The position numbers and the translations under genes were made by a program. 64,000 nucleotides of DNA from Bryoerythrophyllum caledonicum (taxonomy: Eukaryota; Streptophyta; Bryopsida; Pottiales; Pottiaceae). Positions within the stretch are counted from its first letter, which is position 1. The number at the start of each line of letters is the position of its first letter. The notes beneath the pieces were generated by a model, which worked only from the letters and a program-made list of their open reading frames with translations, ran no database searches and was not told where the DNA came from. The DNA lies in contig OZ020518.1 in assembly GCA_963971425.1 (NCBI GenBank), forward strand, positions 15,072,190 to 15,136,189. The letters run 5' to 3'. Of the stretch, positions 21,769 to 32,950 are shown piece by piece.

Positions 21769-22189
21769 AAGTGTTTTCCTTTGGGGGACAAATTTTCTCA
21801 CTTTGACTGCAATTCTCTCATTCAATCCGTACGGTCGAAATTCACAAACTTTTCAACACATCATCTCGTAAAAGTTTAGAAGAAGGTCCTCCGGTTACAT
21901 TCTCAAAAAGTTCATTTTTGCAGTTTTTTTTATCGATGGAGTGGAGATTTTTCTGGAATGTTTTGGTCTTGTAGGGGTGAACCCCTACAGGATCAAGACA
22001 TTTTAGAGGAATCTCCACTCCAATGATAAAAAAAACTGCCAAGATGAACTTTTTGAGAATGCAGCCGTAGGATCTTCTTCTAAACTTATACGAGATGATG
22101 TGTTGAAAAGTTTGTGAATTTCGACCGTACGGATTGAATGAGAGAATTGCAGTCAAAGTGAAAAAATGTGTCTCCAAAGGGAAACATTT
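21769..22189. mobile_element. Fold-back element (long inverted repeat) upstream of FHY
   Basis: Two arms of about 200 bp are near-perfect inverted copies: AAGTGTTTTCCTTTGG at the left end pairs with CCAAAGGGAAACATTT at the right. GTACGGTCGAAATTCACAAA at 21830 pairs with its complement near 22110. The centre is a GC-rich palindrome (TGTAGGGGTGAACCCCTACA, 21970-21989). It encodes nothing. It sits about 160 bp from the FHY start codon and could act as a promoter-proximal hairpin or siRNA source. Confidence 0.85.
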
Positions 22190-22563
22190 GATAAGGAAAA
22201 AAATCCACCAAAATTGGAATAAGATACTTTTTGAATATCAAGGTTTAACATTAATATTTTGTTACTAGATATAAGTATGGCCAAGAAAGGAAATACTGTA
22301 CTTGAGGGTTGGATTCAGCACTATATTGCCGAGTATTTATTTTATTTTATTTTTGAAATAGATGTTTTGGCAAACAAAATGTTCTCGTACATTCTATTTT
22401 CCATTGAAAAAAATTTAATTATTTTGCAAAGTTGTTATGGTGGCTATTTTTAGATATGTATTTGTTGCCAAATCTAATCCGTGGGTACAGTACAACTTCT
22501 CTACTTTTAAAAAATTCTCACTTGTAACTCATATTCCAAATTTTTAGAGTACTGGGAATAAGA
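22190..22563. other. AT-rich spacer, nothing recognised
   Basis: A 64-codon ORF (22259-22453) is present but has no motif and AT-rich, unbiased composition. Not called as a gene. Confidence 0.5.
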
Positions 22564-22576
22564 AATTGCATTTATA

Positions 22577-22579
<3 letters not shown>

Positions 22580-22607
<28 letters not shown>

Positions 22608-23237
22608 AAGAAGAAGAAGAAGAAGAAGAAGAAGAAGAAGAAGAAGAAGAAGAAGAAGAAGAAGAAGAAGAAGAAGAAGAAGAAGAAGAAGAAGAAGAAG
22701 AAGAAGAAGAAGAAGAAGAAGAAGAAGAAGAAGAAGAAGAAGAAGAAGAAGAAGAAGAAGAAGAAGAAGAAGAAGAAGAAGAAGAAGAAGAAGAAGAAGA
22801 AGAAGAAGAAGAAGAAGAAGAAGAAGAAGAAGAAGAAGAAGAAGAAGAAGAAGAAGAAGAAGAAGAAGAAGAAGAAGAAGAAGAAGAAGAAGAAGAAGAA
22901 GAAGAAGAAGAAGAAGAAGAAGAAGAAGAAGAAGAAGAAGAAGAAGAAGAAGAAGAAGAAGAAGAAGAAGAAGAAGAAGAAGAAGAAGAAGAAGAAGAAG
23001 AAGAAGAAGAAGAAGAAGAAGAAGAAGAAGAAGAAGAAGAAGAAGAAGAAGAAGAAGAAGAAGAAGAAGAAGAAGAAGAAGAAGAAGAAGAAGAAGAAGA
23101 AGAAGAAGAAGAAGAAGAAGAAGAAGAAGAAGAAGAAGAAGAAGAAGAAGAAGAAGAAGAAGAAGAAGAAGAAGAAGAAGAAGAAGAAGAAGAAGAAGAA
23201 GAAGAAGAAGAAGAAGAAGAAGAAGAAGAAGAAGAAG
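22580..23237 (+). repeat. (GAA)n microsatellite, about 658 bp, uninterrupted
   Basis: A pure GAA/TTC tract of about 219 units. It is the 3' tail of the retroposon at 22580-23354 and translates to poly-Lys or poly-Ser only by accident. Long GAA/TTC tracts can form triplex DNA. Confidence 0.95.
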
Positions 23238-23354
23238 GCCGGTCTTCGCAGGAAGCCGGCGTGAATAGAGTGTCTGTTCGTTCCACCACTAAGACCATGC
23301 CCACCGGACAGGGAATTAGTAGCATGGAACTACTCCCCCCTTTCGAGGGTAGAC
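22580..23354 (-). mobile_element. Tail-only retroposon with giant (TTC)n tail
   Basis: A 16-bp target duplication AATTGCATTTATATAA flanks it (22564-22579 and 23355-23370). Read on the minus strand, it starts GTCTACCCTCG, runs through the 117-bp conserved tail unit shared with the LINE and SINE, forms the GCCGG..CCGGC stem-loop (about 23238-23262) and ends in about 219 TTC units. It lacks a tRNA-like head or coding sequence. Confidence 0.88.
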
Positions 23355-23731
23355 AATTGCATTTATATAATACAGAACTTGAGATCATCTTCTTGTTTTC
23401 AAACCTAGCAATGTTTGCGACTACATGCTAAGGGCTTTTATTTGTATTAAGATTTCACACTCTCTTTCCTCCCAAAAAAGGGTCTTCATGAAACTCCATC
23501 AAAGCAAGCATCTTTGTTAGTCAATGATGATAAATATACTTAGCTTGATCAAAATTAGAAAATTTATTGATTACCAATGAAGGCAATGTTATTTATCAAT
23601 GAATGATGAATGATTCTTCTTATTGGCAAGAACAATTTATAATGGTGAATGAGGGCAAAAGTTCTACAAATTGTCATTAGAAGGATTAGATCAATGCAAA
23701 GAAAACCAGAAATCATAATAACATAAATACA

Positions 23732-23868
23732 AGTAAGTATGTATGAACGCCGGTCTCCGAAGGAGGCCGGCGTGAATAAAGTGTCTGTTCGTTCCACTAC
23801 TAAGACCATGTCCACAAGACAAGGAATTAGTGAGCTGGAACTACTTCCCTCTCTCGAGGGTAGACACT
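23732..23868 (-). mobile_element. Tail-only retroposon, second copy
   Basis: The 13-bp target duplication ATAACATAAATAC is at 23718-23730 and 23869-23881. On the minus strand, the element begins AGTGTCTACCCTCGAGAG and ends with the stem-loop at 23749-23771 (GCCGG outer stem, CTCC/GGAG inner stem, TTC loop). A degenerate tail follows. Confidence 0.88.
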
Positions 23869-24393
23869 ATAACATAAATACATACTTAAGCAAGATACAA
23901 AGAACCAAACATACGGCATAAAGTCTTATTGGATTTCTTTTAGTATTGGTAATATTATAGGGTCTAATCCTAAAATAATCAAAAGACTTAGGTAGAAAGA
24001 CACTAGACAACCAAGTTTGGCAATGAAATCAAAGAATTTAATGGATTTTAAATGAAGAATTGATAGAAGAAAGCAGAAATATGAAATATGAGAAGAAAAT
24101 GAAGAAGAATAGGAAGGTGGGGGAAATAAAGAAGTTGAGGAAAAACAAGGTGACAATGTAAATTTTGAAAATACTTCTTTCTTGTAAAGCAAACACAAAG
24201 AATTTTTTGGCAAGCCTTGACAAAAAGAATGAAGAAGAATGAAAAAAAACATGGAATTACTCAATGAATGTGTAATAAGTTTTTTTGTAGCCACTTGTAA
24301 GGAATCATTTACTATTATTCTTGAGGACCAAAAGTCTTGTGGTTGGCTTTTACAAATTTTGAGCATGTTTCCATGTACACCTTCTAATGGATA

Positions 24394-24522
24394 TGATGAT
24401 GAAGAACTCCAGTATCCATAGGAAATAAAGTGTCTGTTTGTACCACGACTAAATCCATGTCTACTTGACATAATTTTAGTACTATGGAACTACTCCTTCC
24501 TCTCAAGGGTAGGCACTATGTA
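24394..24522 (-). mobile_element. Tail-only retroposon, third copy (older)
   Basis: It is flanked by the near-identical 12-mers TTCTAATGGATA (24382-24393) and TTCTATTGGATA (24523-24534). On the minus strand it reads GTGCCTACCCTTGAGAGG, then GGTACAAACAGACAC and GGAGTTCTTC. The stem-loop is eroded. Confidence 0.75.
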
Positions 24523-24534
24523 TTCTATTGGATA

Positions 24535-26035
24535 CAAACCTTTCAAGACAAGTAACATGATTTTATTTGACCTTCCATAGTGTGAAATTTTGACTCCAAG
24601 ACAAGTCAAAGTTTTCTCACCTTTTTCAGGCGAATTTCATGTCTTCATATAAATTAGAGATCTTCATTTTTTACAATTTCATTTTTCTCCTTTAAAAGAA
24701 GCATGAAATTATAAATGTAATTTTTAGTTCAATATAATATTGAAATTTTAATATTTGAAATAAAATTATCATTTTATTGGTAGATGTAGAAGATATAGCA
24801 AATCTTTATATATAACAATATATTGTCTGTGCGGAACATCCGACAATTTTGTGCCAAAATTTTTGGGATGAAATTCATCGGATGGAATGGGGACCACTTG
24901 AATGGCGGTTCCGCGCCGGAGCTGGCATTTGTCACGGAAAGGGTTGCAGGAAGCATTGCTCCAAGGATTTGGGGTTGGGACTAACTTTGTTTTGTTGCCA
25001 CAACTTTTGATCTCAAAGAGAACCCTTAAACGTCATAAGGTGCCGGTGGTGGCCATAGTATTCTACATGTATGGTGTTGACTTTCAATATGATGCAGTTC
25101 ACATTTTGAAATGACATCCAAATGAAAGATGTTAGTTGAAGAATATTTAATCTCAATGTGTAAATCTTGCTGAACTTCAATACATTTTTTGTATTCTAGT
25201 GCAAGCGTTCCATAAATTTTTACATTTTCAAAATCACCATCAAGTCCAACACTCTCATTGTAGAACAAATAAATAATTTGTGGTTTTTAAACAACATAAA
25301 ATAAGTGTAGATACCCATTGCTTGCAACAAAGCAAGGGCGGTCCCTGGTATGAGACATTGTTCCAGTGCGACTCTTGTCTTGCCACATCATTGGAACTCC
25401 CAACACTTTTAGTATTGGAAATGGACTACACTTGTACAAAATAAAATATAATATTGAAAGAAGGAAAAAAACTAAAGTGGTTCGAGATGACCCTAAACTA
25501 CTAGGTGATAGTAGGATAGACCCAATGTATCTTCAAATAGAGTGGTTGCGGATTCAATATGTGGCTATGAAATCTTCTCTTTATCCGACCGGCCATAAGT
25601 TGCCAATTTAGTAACTCATGTGTGCTAAAAATATAAAAATATAATATAGAAGCTAATAATGATAGAACCACTTAATGGTCAGTGAACTAAATCTTATGTT
25701 TATAAAGATTGTATTTGGGTAGATTTAGTTATTTGAATCTCCAATCAACCTACAAATTTATTTTAACTTGAATGATACATACATTTGAAAAGTGTAAATT
25801 GAATAGTTGAATGATAGTTAAATACATTAATCATTAAAAAATCATAATTTATAAAAAGTATTTTTAAATGAAGCATTAAAACTTTGTGTTTATTTCTTTA
25901 TAGATTACGAAAGGTGTAATTTTAGAATAAACATGACATCGCTATGTGTAAAATTTGTTCGTCACGGAATTCAAAGAATAGGCATTTCTCATGTGATTAT
26001 GAAATTTTTATGAAGTGATTAATTGTTGTTTAAAA
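24535..26035. other. AT-rich intergenic sequence upstream of calnexin
   Basis: The stretch 24570-24670 is a fragment of the TTAA family (TCAAAGTTT.., AGAGATCTTCAT). 25060-25240 resembles the MITE interior at 44450-44570 (TGACATCCAAATGAAAGATG, ATGTTAGTTGAAG). A SINE-2 copy is listed separately. No gene is seen. Confidence 0.5.
25478..25640 (+). mobile_element. SINE family 2, degraded copy
   Basis: It aligns end to end with 53739-53904: TGGTTCGAGATGACCC at the start, AAATCTTCTCT in the middle, then AAGTTGCCAATtTAGtAACt and a TGTGTG..(A)n TAAAAAT end. The B box is eroded (GCGGATTCAATAT). The target duplication is uncertain. Confidence 0.6.
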
Positions 26036-29000
26036 ATGGAAAGTTCAATGATTTTAAAATGGATCATTGGAACCACAATAATAGCAATCTCAAGTGCATC
26101 GGCTTTTGTTTCCAAAGACAATGTAAATCCTTTACAATTTTTAGATTTATCAATTCCTCAAATGATTGGTTTGTCTACTATGTTATTTTCCATCGGTTAC
26201 AATATGTTCATAAAATTATTAAACTTCAAAAATGATGATTGATTATTAGTTAATAAAAAAATTAATCATATCAATAATATAATATAAATGATCAAATATG
26301 AACTTTTCAAAATCATAGAGTAAGGTAATATGATTTATGATAATTTATTTCCATTTGATGTTATCAGGATACGAAGTTTTAGGTTTTTCAATATTCTTGA
26401 ATTTTTGTATTACTTATATCATTAACAATACCAAAAAGTTATATGTTTCAACGATATTTCACTTAAAACTCATGTCTAATAGAAGCTAGATTTGTAAATA
26501 TAATCTTAAAATGATGTTGGAGTAATTCAAATTTTTAATACTACTTGACATAATGATTTACAAAGTATTTGATAACAAAATAATCATATGTGAGATTTAC
26601 TTATGTTAAATTAAAAGCATGTGTTATCATAATAGTATGCCTTACGAAACAAAGTATTACCAGTAAATGAACCCAATCATCAAATAGTTATTGCAATTTA
26701 GAATGATTTAAAATAGTTAATTTTTTATTATGTATTAATGCATATATTATGATATAATTATACATTTAATAAAAAATATCATAAATTAATCTATGTTCAT
26801 GATTTGTAGACTTTTTATGAACCTTTTGATTCAAATTGGAAAGGTCGTTGGTTTGTTTCCAAAAATCAAGAATATAAAGGTAATTCAATTGTCTTGTGAA
26901 ATACATAGAAACAACTATAAAAATTTAATTTAAATGGATTATTTTAATCTAATTTTGAATTGTTCCATTGTTTTAGGACTTTTATATTCCATGGAATCAT
27001 TTTTAGAGATTTGAAATTATATAAATATGAATTTATCTTATTTAAAAAAATATTTAGTCACAAGGTTTTCTAAATTGATACTTTGGTTTGTAAAACCTAT
27101 TTAGCACAATATCTTAAAATGTTCAAAATATTGAAAAAAACATATGACTACATGAGAATATCAAAATTTTGTAATTATTAGGGTAGACATATAAAAATAA
27201 ATTACTTTTTGCTTTTTGTTTGCAGGAAAATGGAAATATGAAAAAAGTGAAAAGCATGATGATTATGGCTTAGTCGTCAGTGAGAAAGCAAAAAAATATG
27301 GGATTTCTTACAATTTGCCCTTTATAGTAGATCCTAATGTAGAAACATTGACTTTACAATACGATGTCCGCTTTCAAAAGGGTGTCGATTGTGCAGGTGC
27401 ATATTTGAAGTTTTTCCTTCCAAAGGTATCTTACCAACCTATCACACATTCATTATGTTTCCTTTTTATCTTTTAGAACACAACTTTCATGTTCTTTTTA
27501 CAAGAAAAAATTGTAGCTTACTTTTTAATTACAACATTGTTATAATAAACATACTATAAAGCTATTTCTATATAAAAATTAATTTAAATTATGAATGATT
27601 AGAATGACGAGAGCGAACCAAATGAAATCGACAATGAAACTCCATATTCATTCATGTTTGGAGCTGATAAATGTGGTTCAACCAATAAAGTTCATTTTAT
27701 ATTCCGTCAAAAAAATCCCGTTAATAACTTTTTTATAGAGCATCATATGCAACATCCCGCTTTAGTTGAAAGAGATAGATTTACACATGTATACACAGCT
27801 ACAATATACCCAGTTACAAATACAGTGAAGATTTTTGTTGATGGACAAATTGCTAAGATTTGTGATTTTATGAAAAATGATTTTGAGCCTACACTCATCC
27901 CTCCTAGAACAATTCCAGATCCAAGTGATAAAAAGCCATCATCTTGGGACGATCGCAAGAAAATTCCGGATCCAAACGTATCAAAACCCAAAGCTTGGAA
28001 CGAAGATGAACCACGCAAAATCATCGACCGAGATGCCAAAAAACCTAAGGTTACAACAATTATATCAAATCAATATCAATCATACTTTAACATCTTTCAC
28101 TTTTGAAAGTATAATCAATCATCTGATTTAAAATTAACCTCTTTAAGTGCTTAAAATAAAAGTTATACTCAAAGGCCCTCTACATAAACATACCTATGGA
28201 CACCTAAGGAAGGAATTTTTTGATTATTTTTCAAATTATAAATTAAATGATTTATAATTTAGCCACTTTATGAAAGCTTACAATGATACATTTGAGGTTA
28301 AATGAGCTAAAGAATTAACACTTACAATGTCTTCATGGGCACTTAAATATTACTTTTTCAGCATAATGGATTGACATCTATATTAAATCAATAATAATTG
28401 ACTTGTATCAAGTCTTATGATGGAAAATGAAATATGTGCAAAGTTGTTGATTATGTCTCTTTTATAAACAGGGATGGTTAGACAATGAATCTGAAGAAAT
28501 TAATGATCCAAATTCTATAAAACCAAAAGATTGGAATGATAAAGAAGACGGAGAATGGGAACATGAAAAAATTGAAAATCCGAAATGCGAAAAGGCTCCA
28601 GGATGTGGCCCCTGGAAACCTCCGATGAAAAATAATCCTAATTTTAAAGGAAAATGGAGCCCCCCCTTAATTGATAATCCTAGTTACACTGGCATTTGGG
28701 AAGCAAAACAAATACCAAATCCGAACTATTATGAAGCAACACGACCAAATTTTGAGAAAATAGGAAGAGTAGGCATTGAAATATGGAGTATGGATGATGG
28801 CGTCATTTTTGATAATATTTTAATTACAAACAATGAAAGTTTTGCCGCAGAAATAAGAAATCAAACGTGGGGCAAAAAAATTAACGTTGAGAAAGAAGTG
28901 GAAGATGTTGAAGATGAGAAAGTATCCATAAAAAAGATCTTAAAAAAACCATCTACAATTAAGGTAAAAATCCTTTAATGTAAATGATGTTGTTTACATT

Positions 29001-29907
29001 GATACATAATGTATAATATATCATATGGATTATCTATAAGCATATTTTATAATTAACTAGATTATAGTTGTATTTATTTGATTTTGTTAAAAAATTAAAA
29101 GAAAAAATTATGCATTTTATCTAATCTATTTACATAATTTATGTTGGAATTTTTGTAGAAAAAAATGTTTAGACGTTGTTATAAAATGATTGATTGGTGT
29201 ACAAAATACATACCATTTTTGAAAAAAATGAAATTCCAACTTATTGTAAGTATGTTGGGAATTTTTTATTTTTTATTTTTATGTTTGAAATAAGATTTAT
29301 ATGTTTGGAATCTAAATTTAAAAATTTACATTTGAAATTATTTGAATACATTGGAAATATCCTAATTTATATTTATTTGGTTGATCAAATATGTAGATTG
29401 CATTAAAAATAATTGAAGAAAATTCTTTGCTATTCTTTGGATTTTTGGGAACAATTCCTATACTCTTAATATCAATCTATAGCCTTACGTATGCAAGAAA
29501 AGATTTATTAAAATCAATAGTAAGTTTTCCTTCAACTTATTACATAGCACAAATTGTTTGAAAACAATGTCATTAAATGCATGTTCTCACAAATCCTTTT
29601 AATTGAAAATTGTTATATTTTTCATTAGAATTAAATATGTGATTTGGACATATCTGTTATTCATGCACAAAGACTTAATGACTATTATAATTTTTATGTT
29701 TAGAAAAAAACAAAAGATTCACGTGAAGGAGTGAAACCAAGTACAATATTGGATGAAAACATAGTCCATACATCATCAAGCAACATTTGTGAGAAGCCGA
29801 TAGAAAATACAGACCCAAAAGATAATTTTCATGAAACTGAAACAAGTGTCAAACAAGATATTTTGAACGTGCAACACAAAAAGAATAGAACTATAAGAGA
29901 TCATTAA
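26036..29907 (+). CDS. CNX: Calnexin, divergent and AT-rich
   Basis: Eight exons: 26036-26122, 26810-26879, 27226-27425, 27603-28049, 28472-28963, 29159-29245, 29397-29519, 29704-29907 (569 aa), all in phase. Residues 1 to about 23 are a signal peptide. The lectin domain begins TFYEPFDSNWKGRW and HDDYGLVVSEKA, with disulfide cysteines C108 and C143. The P-domain (about 195-340) has the IPDPxxxKPxxWD repeats followed by GxW repeats and a second Cys pair, C307/C313. A membrane helix lies at about 471-492, followed by a basic cytosolic tail. Calnexin folds glycoproteins in the ER. Signature deviations: CGGAY reads CAGAY and FGPDKC reads FGADKC. Codons end almost always in A/T and introns are very AT-rich, unlike all neighbouring genes. 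It may be an ancient paralogue in an AT-rich niche or acquired DNA; the frame is intact. Confidence 0.9.
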
Positions 29908-31599
29908 ATCCATGATTAACATTATAGCAAAATAGACAAAGATGAAAGTAAGGTTTTGTTTTCTTCATCTAATGAATGAAGGAGAAGCTTGTATCATTGT
30001 TTCTTTTGTGAGATTCATTCCATCAATGAATAAATATAACATACACTTCAAAATCCTATTTAATCAAGATAATTTACTAATTCAAGGTCTTCAATGTATA
30101 CATTTGAAATGCTACTATTGATTCAAAACATGTGATTTACATCACAGTCAATTGACAAAAGATCATTGTCTCTAAGTAAGTTTGAAATTCAAAATAATAT
30201 AGTTTACAGTGTTGACAGAATAATGTCTTGCATTTAATGAAATAACATAAGAGCTATAAATGTTGAAGTATAAAAAAACAACCATTAAAAATAATATAGA
30301 GGAAAAAGAAAAAGAAAAACTTAAGACTCATACGCACCAATATACATTCTTAGGTTTGTTTAGTTTCAACAATATAAAGTACACTGTCATTCATATAATC
30401 AAAGCCTCAAAAATGTATTGAATGTTAGGCAACATTCAACACTGATTACAATACCTCACACTACCATATTAATTCAAACTCATGTACCATCAATTATCTT
30501 CATAATTGTAATTATCAGATTTTAGCTTCTTTTTTTCTACTCTTTAGCTATAATTTTCATGAAAGTCACCTCCCAAATGTATGCATTTAGTTGGTTGTAG
30601 AGATTCAAAAGTACCTTAAATTTTCATGTACCACAAGGCAAGAGTAGTATGTAGCCCTTTGCAAACCCATTTCATCTGCATTATAACCTGAAACCAAAGG
30701 AAAAATAGGAACAAAAATGTCAGAGCACTTATAATTCATTCCTATAAATCTTAATGATAAACAACAACTCACAAAAACCACATCAACCAAACCCTAAATC
30801 TATTAGAAATGCACACATAATACACTTGCCACAAGCCTGAGGTAATGTAAGCAAACTGGAAAGATGGAAAGTAGGATAGCATGTTACAAATGTTACAAGC
30901 ATGCTCTAATTCAAGAACATGGAAGATGAGACAAAGAAAAGTTGGAAGCCATATCCAAGCCATTGCACAAGTCAAAAGATTACAAGACATAAGAACACCG
31001 GTTAAGTAGACAAGCTATCCATATTTCCTCCCTAGATAGTGTATTCACAATAGTAAAGTAAGTAAGACACAATTTCAACTCCTTGCGCATCAAAATAGGG
31101 TTTAAACTTGAAAATAGTAGCAGCACTTGAGATATTTAAGTGTAGTAGTGTTCACTATTGAAGGTTATTGAAATAAGGCCACAAAAGGCTCAATAAGTGG
31201 TTTAAAACTGTCAATCTGATTATATCCTTTGAAAATATGCTTGTACTGCAACCTACTCTAATCAAGTAAATATTTCAATGTAATTTGCCATATATATTTC
31301 AAAAATGCCATATATATTTCAAAAATATGCCTATATTGCGACTTGTGCTAATTAAAACATCTAATAAGAATCAGTACAAACGTCAATGAAGCGGCACCCA
31401 GCTACAAAAAGAAAACACTCTTAAGATTAGCTCTCCCGCTCTATAACAACATCAAATCAAACCCTGCCACAAACCAAAAAGCAACCTTCAACACTTAAAA
31501 ATAATTTGTTACGGCTATGGCGTTACCTCGGGAAACTCCGGCGTCCGCAAAAATGACTGACTATCGGTGCCGGAGATGCCTCACTAGTGGAAGTTCTTA
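29908..31599. other. AT-rich 3' flank of calnexin, no gene
   Basis: AT-rich noncoding sequence with small direct repeats (for example GCCATATATATTTCAAAAA twice, near 31288 and 31306). A GC-rich patch at 31505-31600 ends at the duplicated fragment listed next. Minus-strand ORFs at 30605-30990 have no recognisable features. Confidence 0.5.
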
Positions 31600-31670
31600 A
31601 TCTAATTAACCATAGGCTCAAGAGGACCCCTAGGACGCACACCATCATCAACAACAATTATCCATTGTCT
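31600..31670 (-). pseudogene. Fragment duplicated from the small membrane-protein ORF
   Basis: On the minus strand, GATGATGGTGTGCGTCC..GGGGTCCT.TTGAGCCT.TGGTTAA parallels 32037-32095 with a one-base deletion in the G run, which shifts the frame. It is about 60-70 bp long. Confidence 0.5.
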
Positions 31671-31944
31671 ATACTACCAGTTGGTGGCCACCACTTAGAG
31701 TTGCATGCAATGCGGTAGTCTATTTGAAGGTGCTCCTTTACAATGGCCATAACTTCTACTAATTGGATATTAACAAAGACCTCTATTTCAGTAGGATTTC
31801 GGGTTATAGGGTTTTAATTTTCTCCCTAGGTTTAAGGTTTAGGATTTAGGATTTTAAATTTGAAGTTATTCTATCGTCATGTAATATACGGAAAAAAGAA
31901 AAGTACAAAATAAACTTATTTTTTGATGATCCACTTCTAAGCAA

Positions 31945-32244
31945 TCATGCATAATAGCTATGACAATTAATTTGGATGTTATTTGGTTTACTTAGCTTCT
32001 TTGTAGTACAAATTATGATAAACAATAAAAAAAAATTAATCTGGTTAACCACAGGCTCCATAGGACCCCCCGGGACGCACACCAGCATCAACAACAACGC
32101 TACAACGGCTTCGAACAACGACGGCGTGGTCCACATGCCCACCATCTTGTCCACCACCTCCTTGCTCTCCTCCATGAGCGCCGACACGATCGTCAGGCTC
32201 ACTACGAGGAACACCATCAGCGAGAAAATGAAAAACGGCAACAT
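31945..32244 (-). CDS. Small hydrophobic protein, unknown, low confidence
   Basis: I do not recognise it. From the ATG at 32244 it reads 99 aa: a hydrophobic helix at 3-24 (FIFSLMVFLVVSLTIVSA), an amphipathic charged piece (EESKEVVDKM), a second helix (FEAVVALLLMLVCVPG), and then an AT-rich extension after about residue 68. The first 68 codons are GC-rich with coding-like composition. The last 30 are AT-rich, so the true gene may splice or end near residue 68. The upstream region is the 24-27 bp tandem repeat, which also reads open. Confidence 0.3.
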   Translation of the reverse strand: MLPFFIFSLMVFLVVSLTIVSALMEESKEVVDKMVGMWTTPSLFEAVVALLLMLVCVPGGPMEPVVNQINFFLLFIIICTTKKLSKPNNIQINCHSYYA

Positions 32245-32389
32245 CTCGGCGAGAGAGGAAGAAGAAGACGACAGAGAAGAAGAAGAAGCTCCAACGAACG
32301 AGGAAACTATTTCTAGACAACGCCGAGAGGAAGCACAAGTTGTATTTGTAGAAGAAGAGGTTGGTGGTCTTGAAGGAGAAAGTGACGAG

Positions 32390-32950
32390 ATAGAGAGAAA
32401 GTGGCGAGAAAGTATGAGAGTGAGAAAGTGGCGAGAAAGTATGAGAGTGAGAGAGTGGCGAGAAAGTATGAGAGTGAGAAAGTGGCGAGAAAGTATGAGA
32501 GCGAGAGAGTGGCGAGAAAGTATGAGAGTGAGAAAGTGGCGAGAAAGTATGAGAGACGAAAGTGACGTGAAAGTATGAGAGTGAGAAAGTGACGTGAAAG
32601 TATGAGAGTGAAAAAGTGGCGAGAAAGTACGAGAGACAAAAGTGACGAGAAAGTATGAGAGTGAGAAAGTGGCGAGAAAGTATGAGAGTGAGAAAGTGGC
32701 GAGAAAGTATGAGAGTGAGAGAGTGGCGAGAAAGTATGAGAGTGAGAAAGTTGCGAGAAAGTATGAGAGACGAAAGTGACGTGAAAGTATGAGAGTGAGA
32801 AAGTGGCGAGAAAGTATGAGAGACAAAAGTGACGTGAAAGTATGAGAGACAAAAGTGACGTGAAAGTATGAGAGTGAGAAAGTGGCGAGAAAGTATGAGA
32901 GATGAAAGTGATGATAAAGTGAAAGTGATGATAAAGTGAAAGTGACGAGA
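32390..32950 (+). repeat. 24-27 bp tandem repeat, about 20 imperfect units
   Basis: Units are of the form GAGAGTGAGAAAGTGGCGAG followed by AAAGTAT, mixed with a variant GAGACGAAAGTGACGTGAAA. Both strands stay open across it because the unit is near a multiple of three. The ORFs through it are therefore artefacts. Confidence 0.9.

Noticed and set aside
22507-23388. Long poly-Ser (-) and poly-Lys (+) ORFs
   Set aside because: They are translations of the (GAA)n tail of a retroposon; no coding signal.
23749-23771. UUCG tetraloop in the retroposon stem-loop
   Set aside because: The better pairing is CTCC/GGAG with a three-base TTC loop; a true C(UUCG)G loop would break the next pair.
31976-32852. 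ORFs of 180-290 codons across the minisatellite on both strands
   Set aside because: Repeat unit length near a multiple of three keeps frames open on both strands; the peptides are pure repeats.
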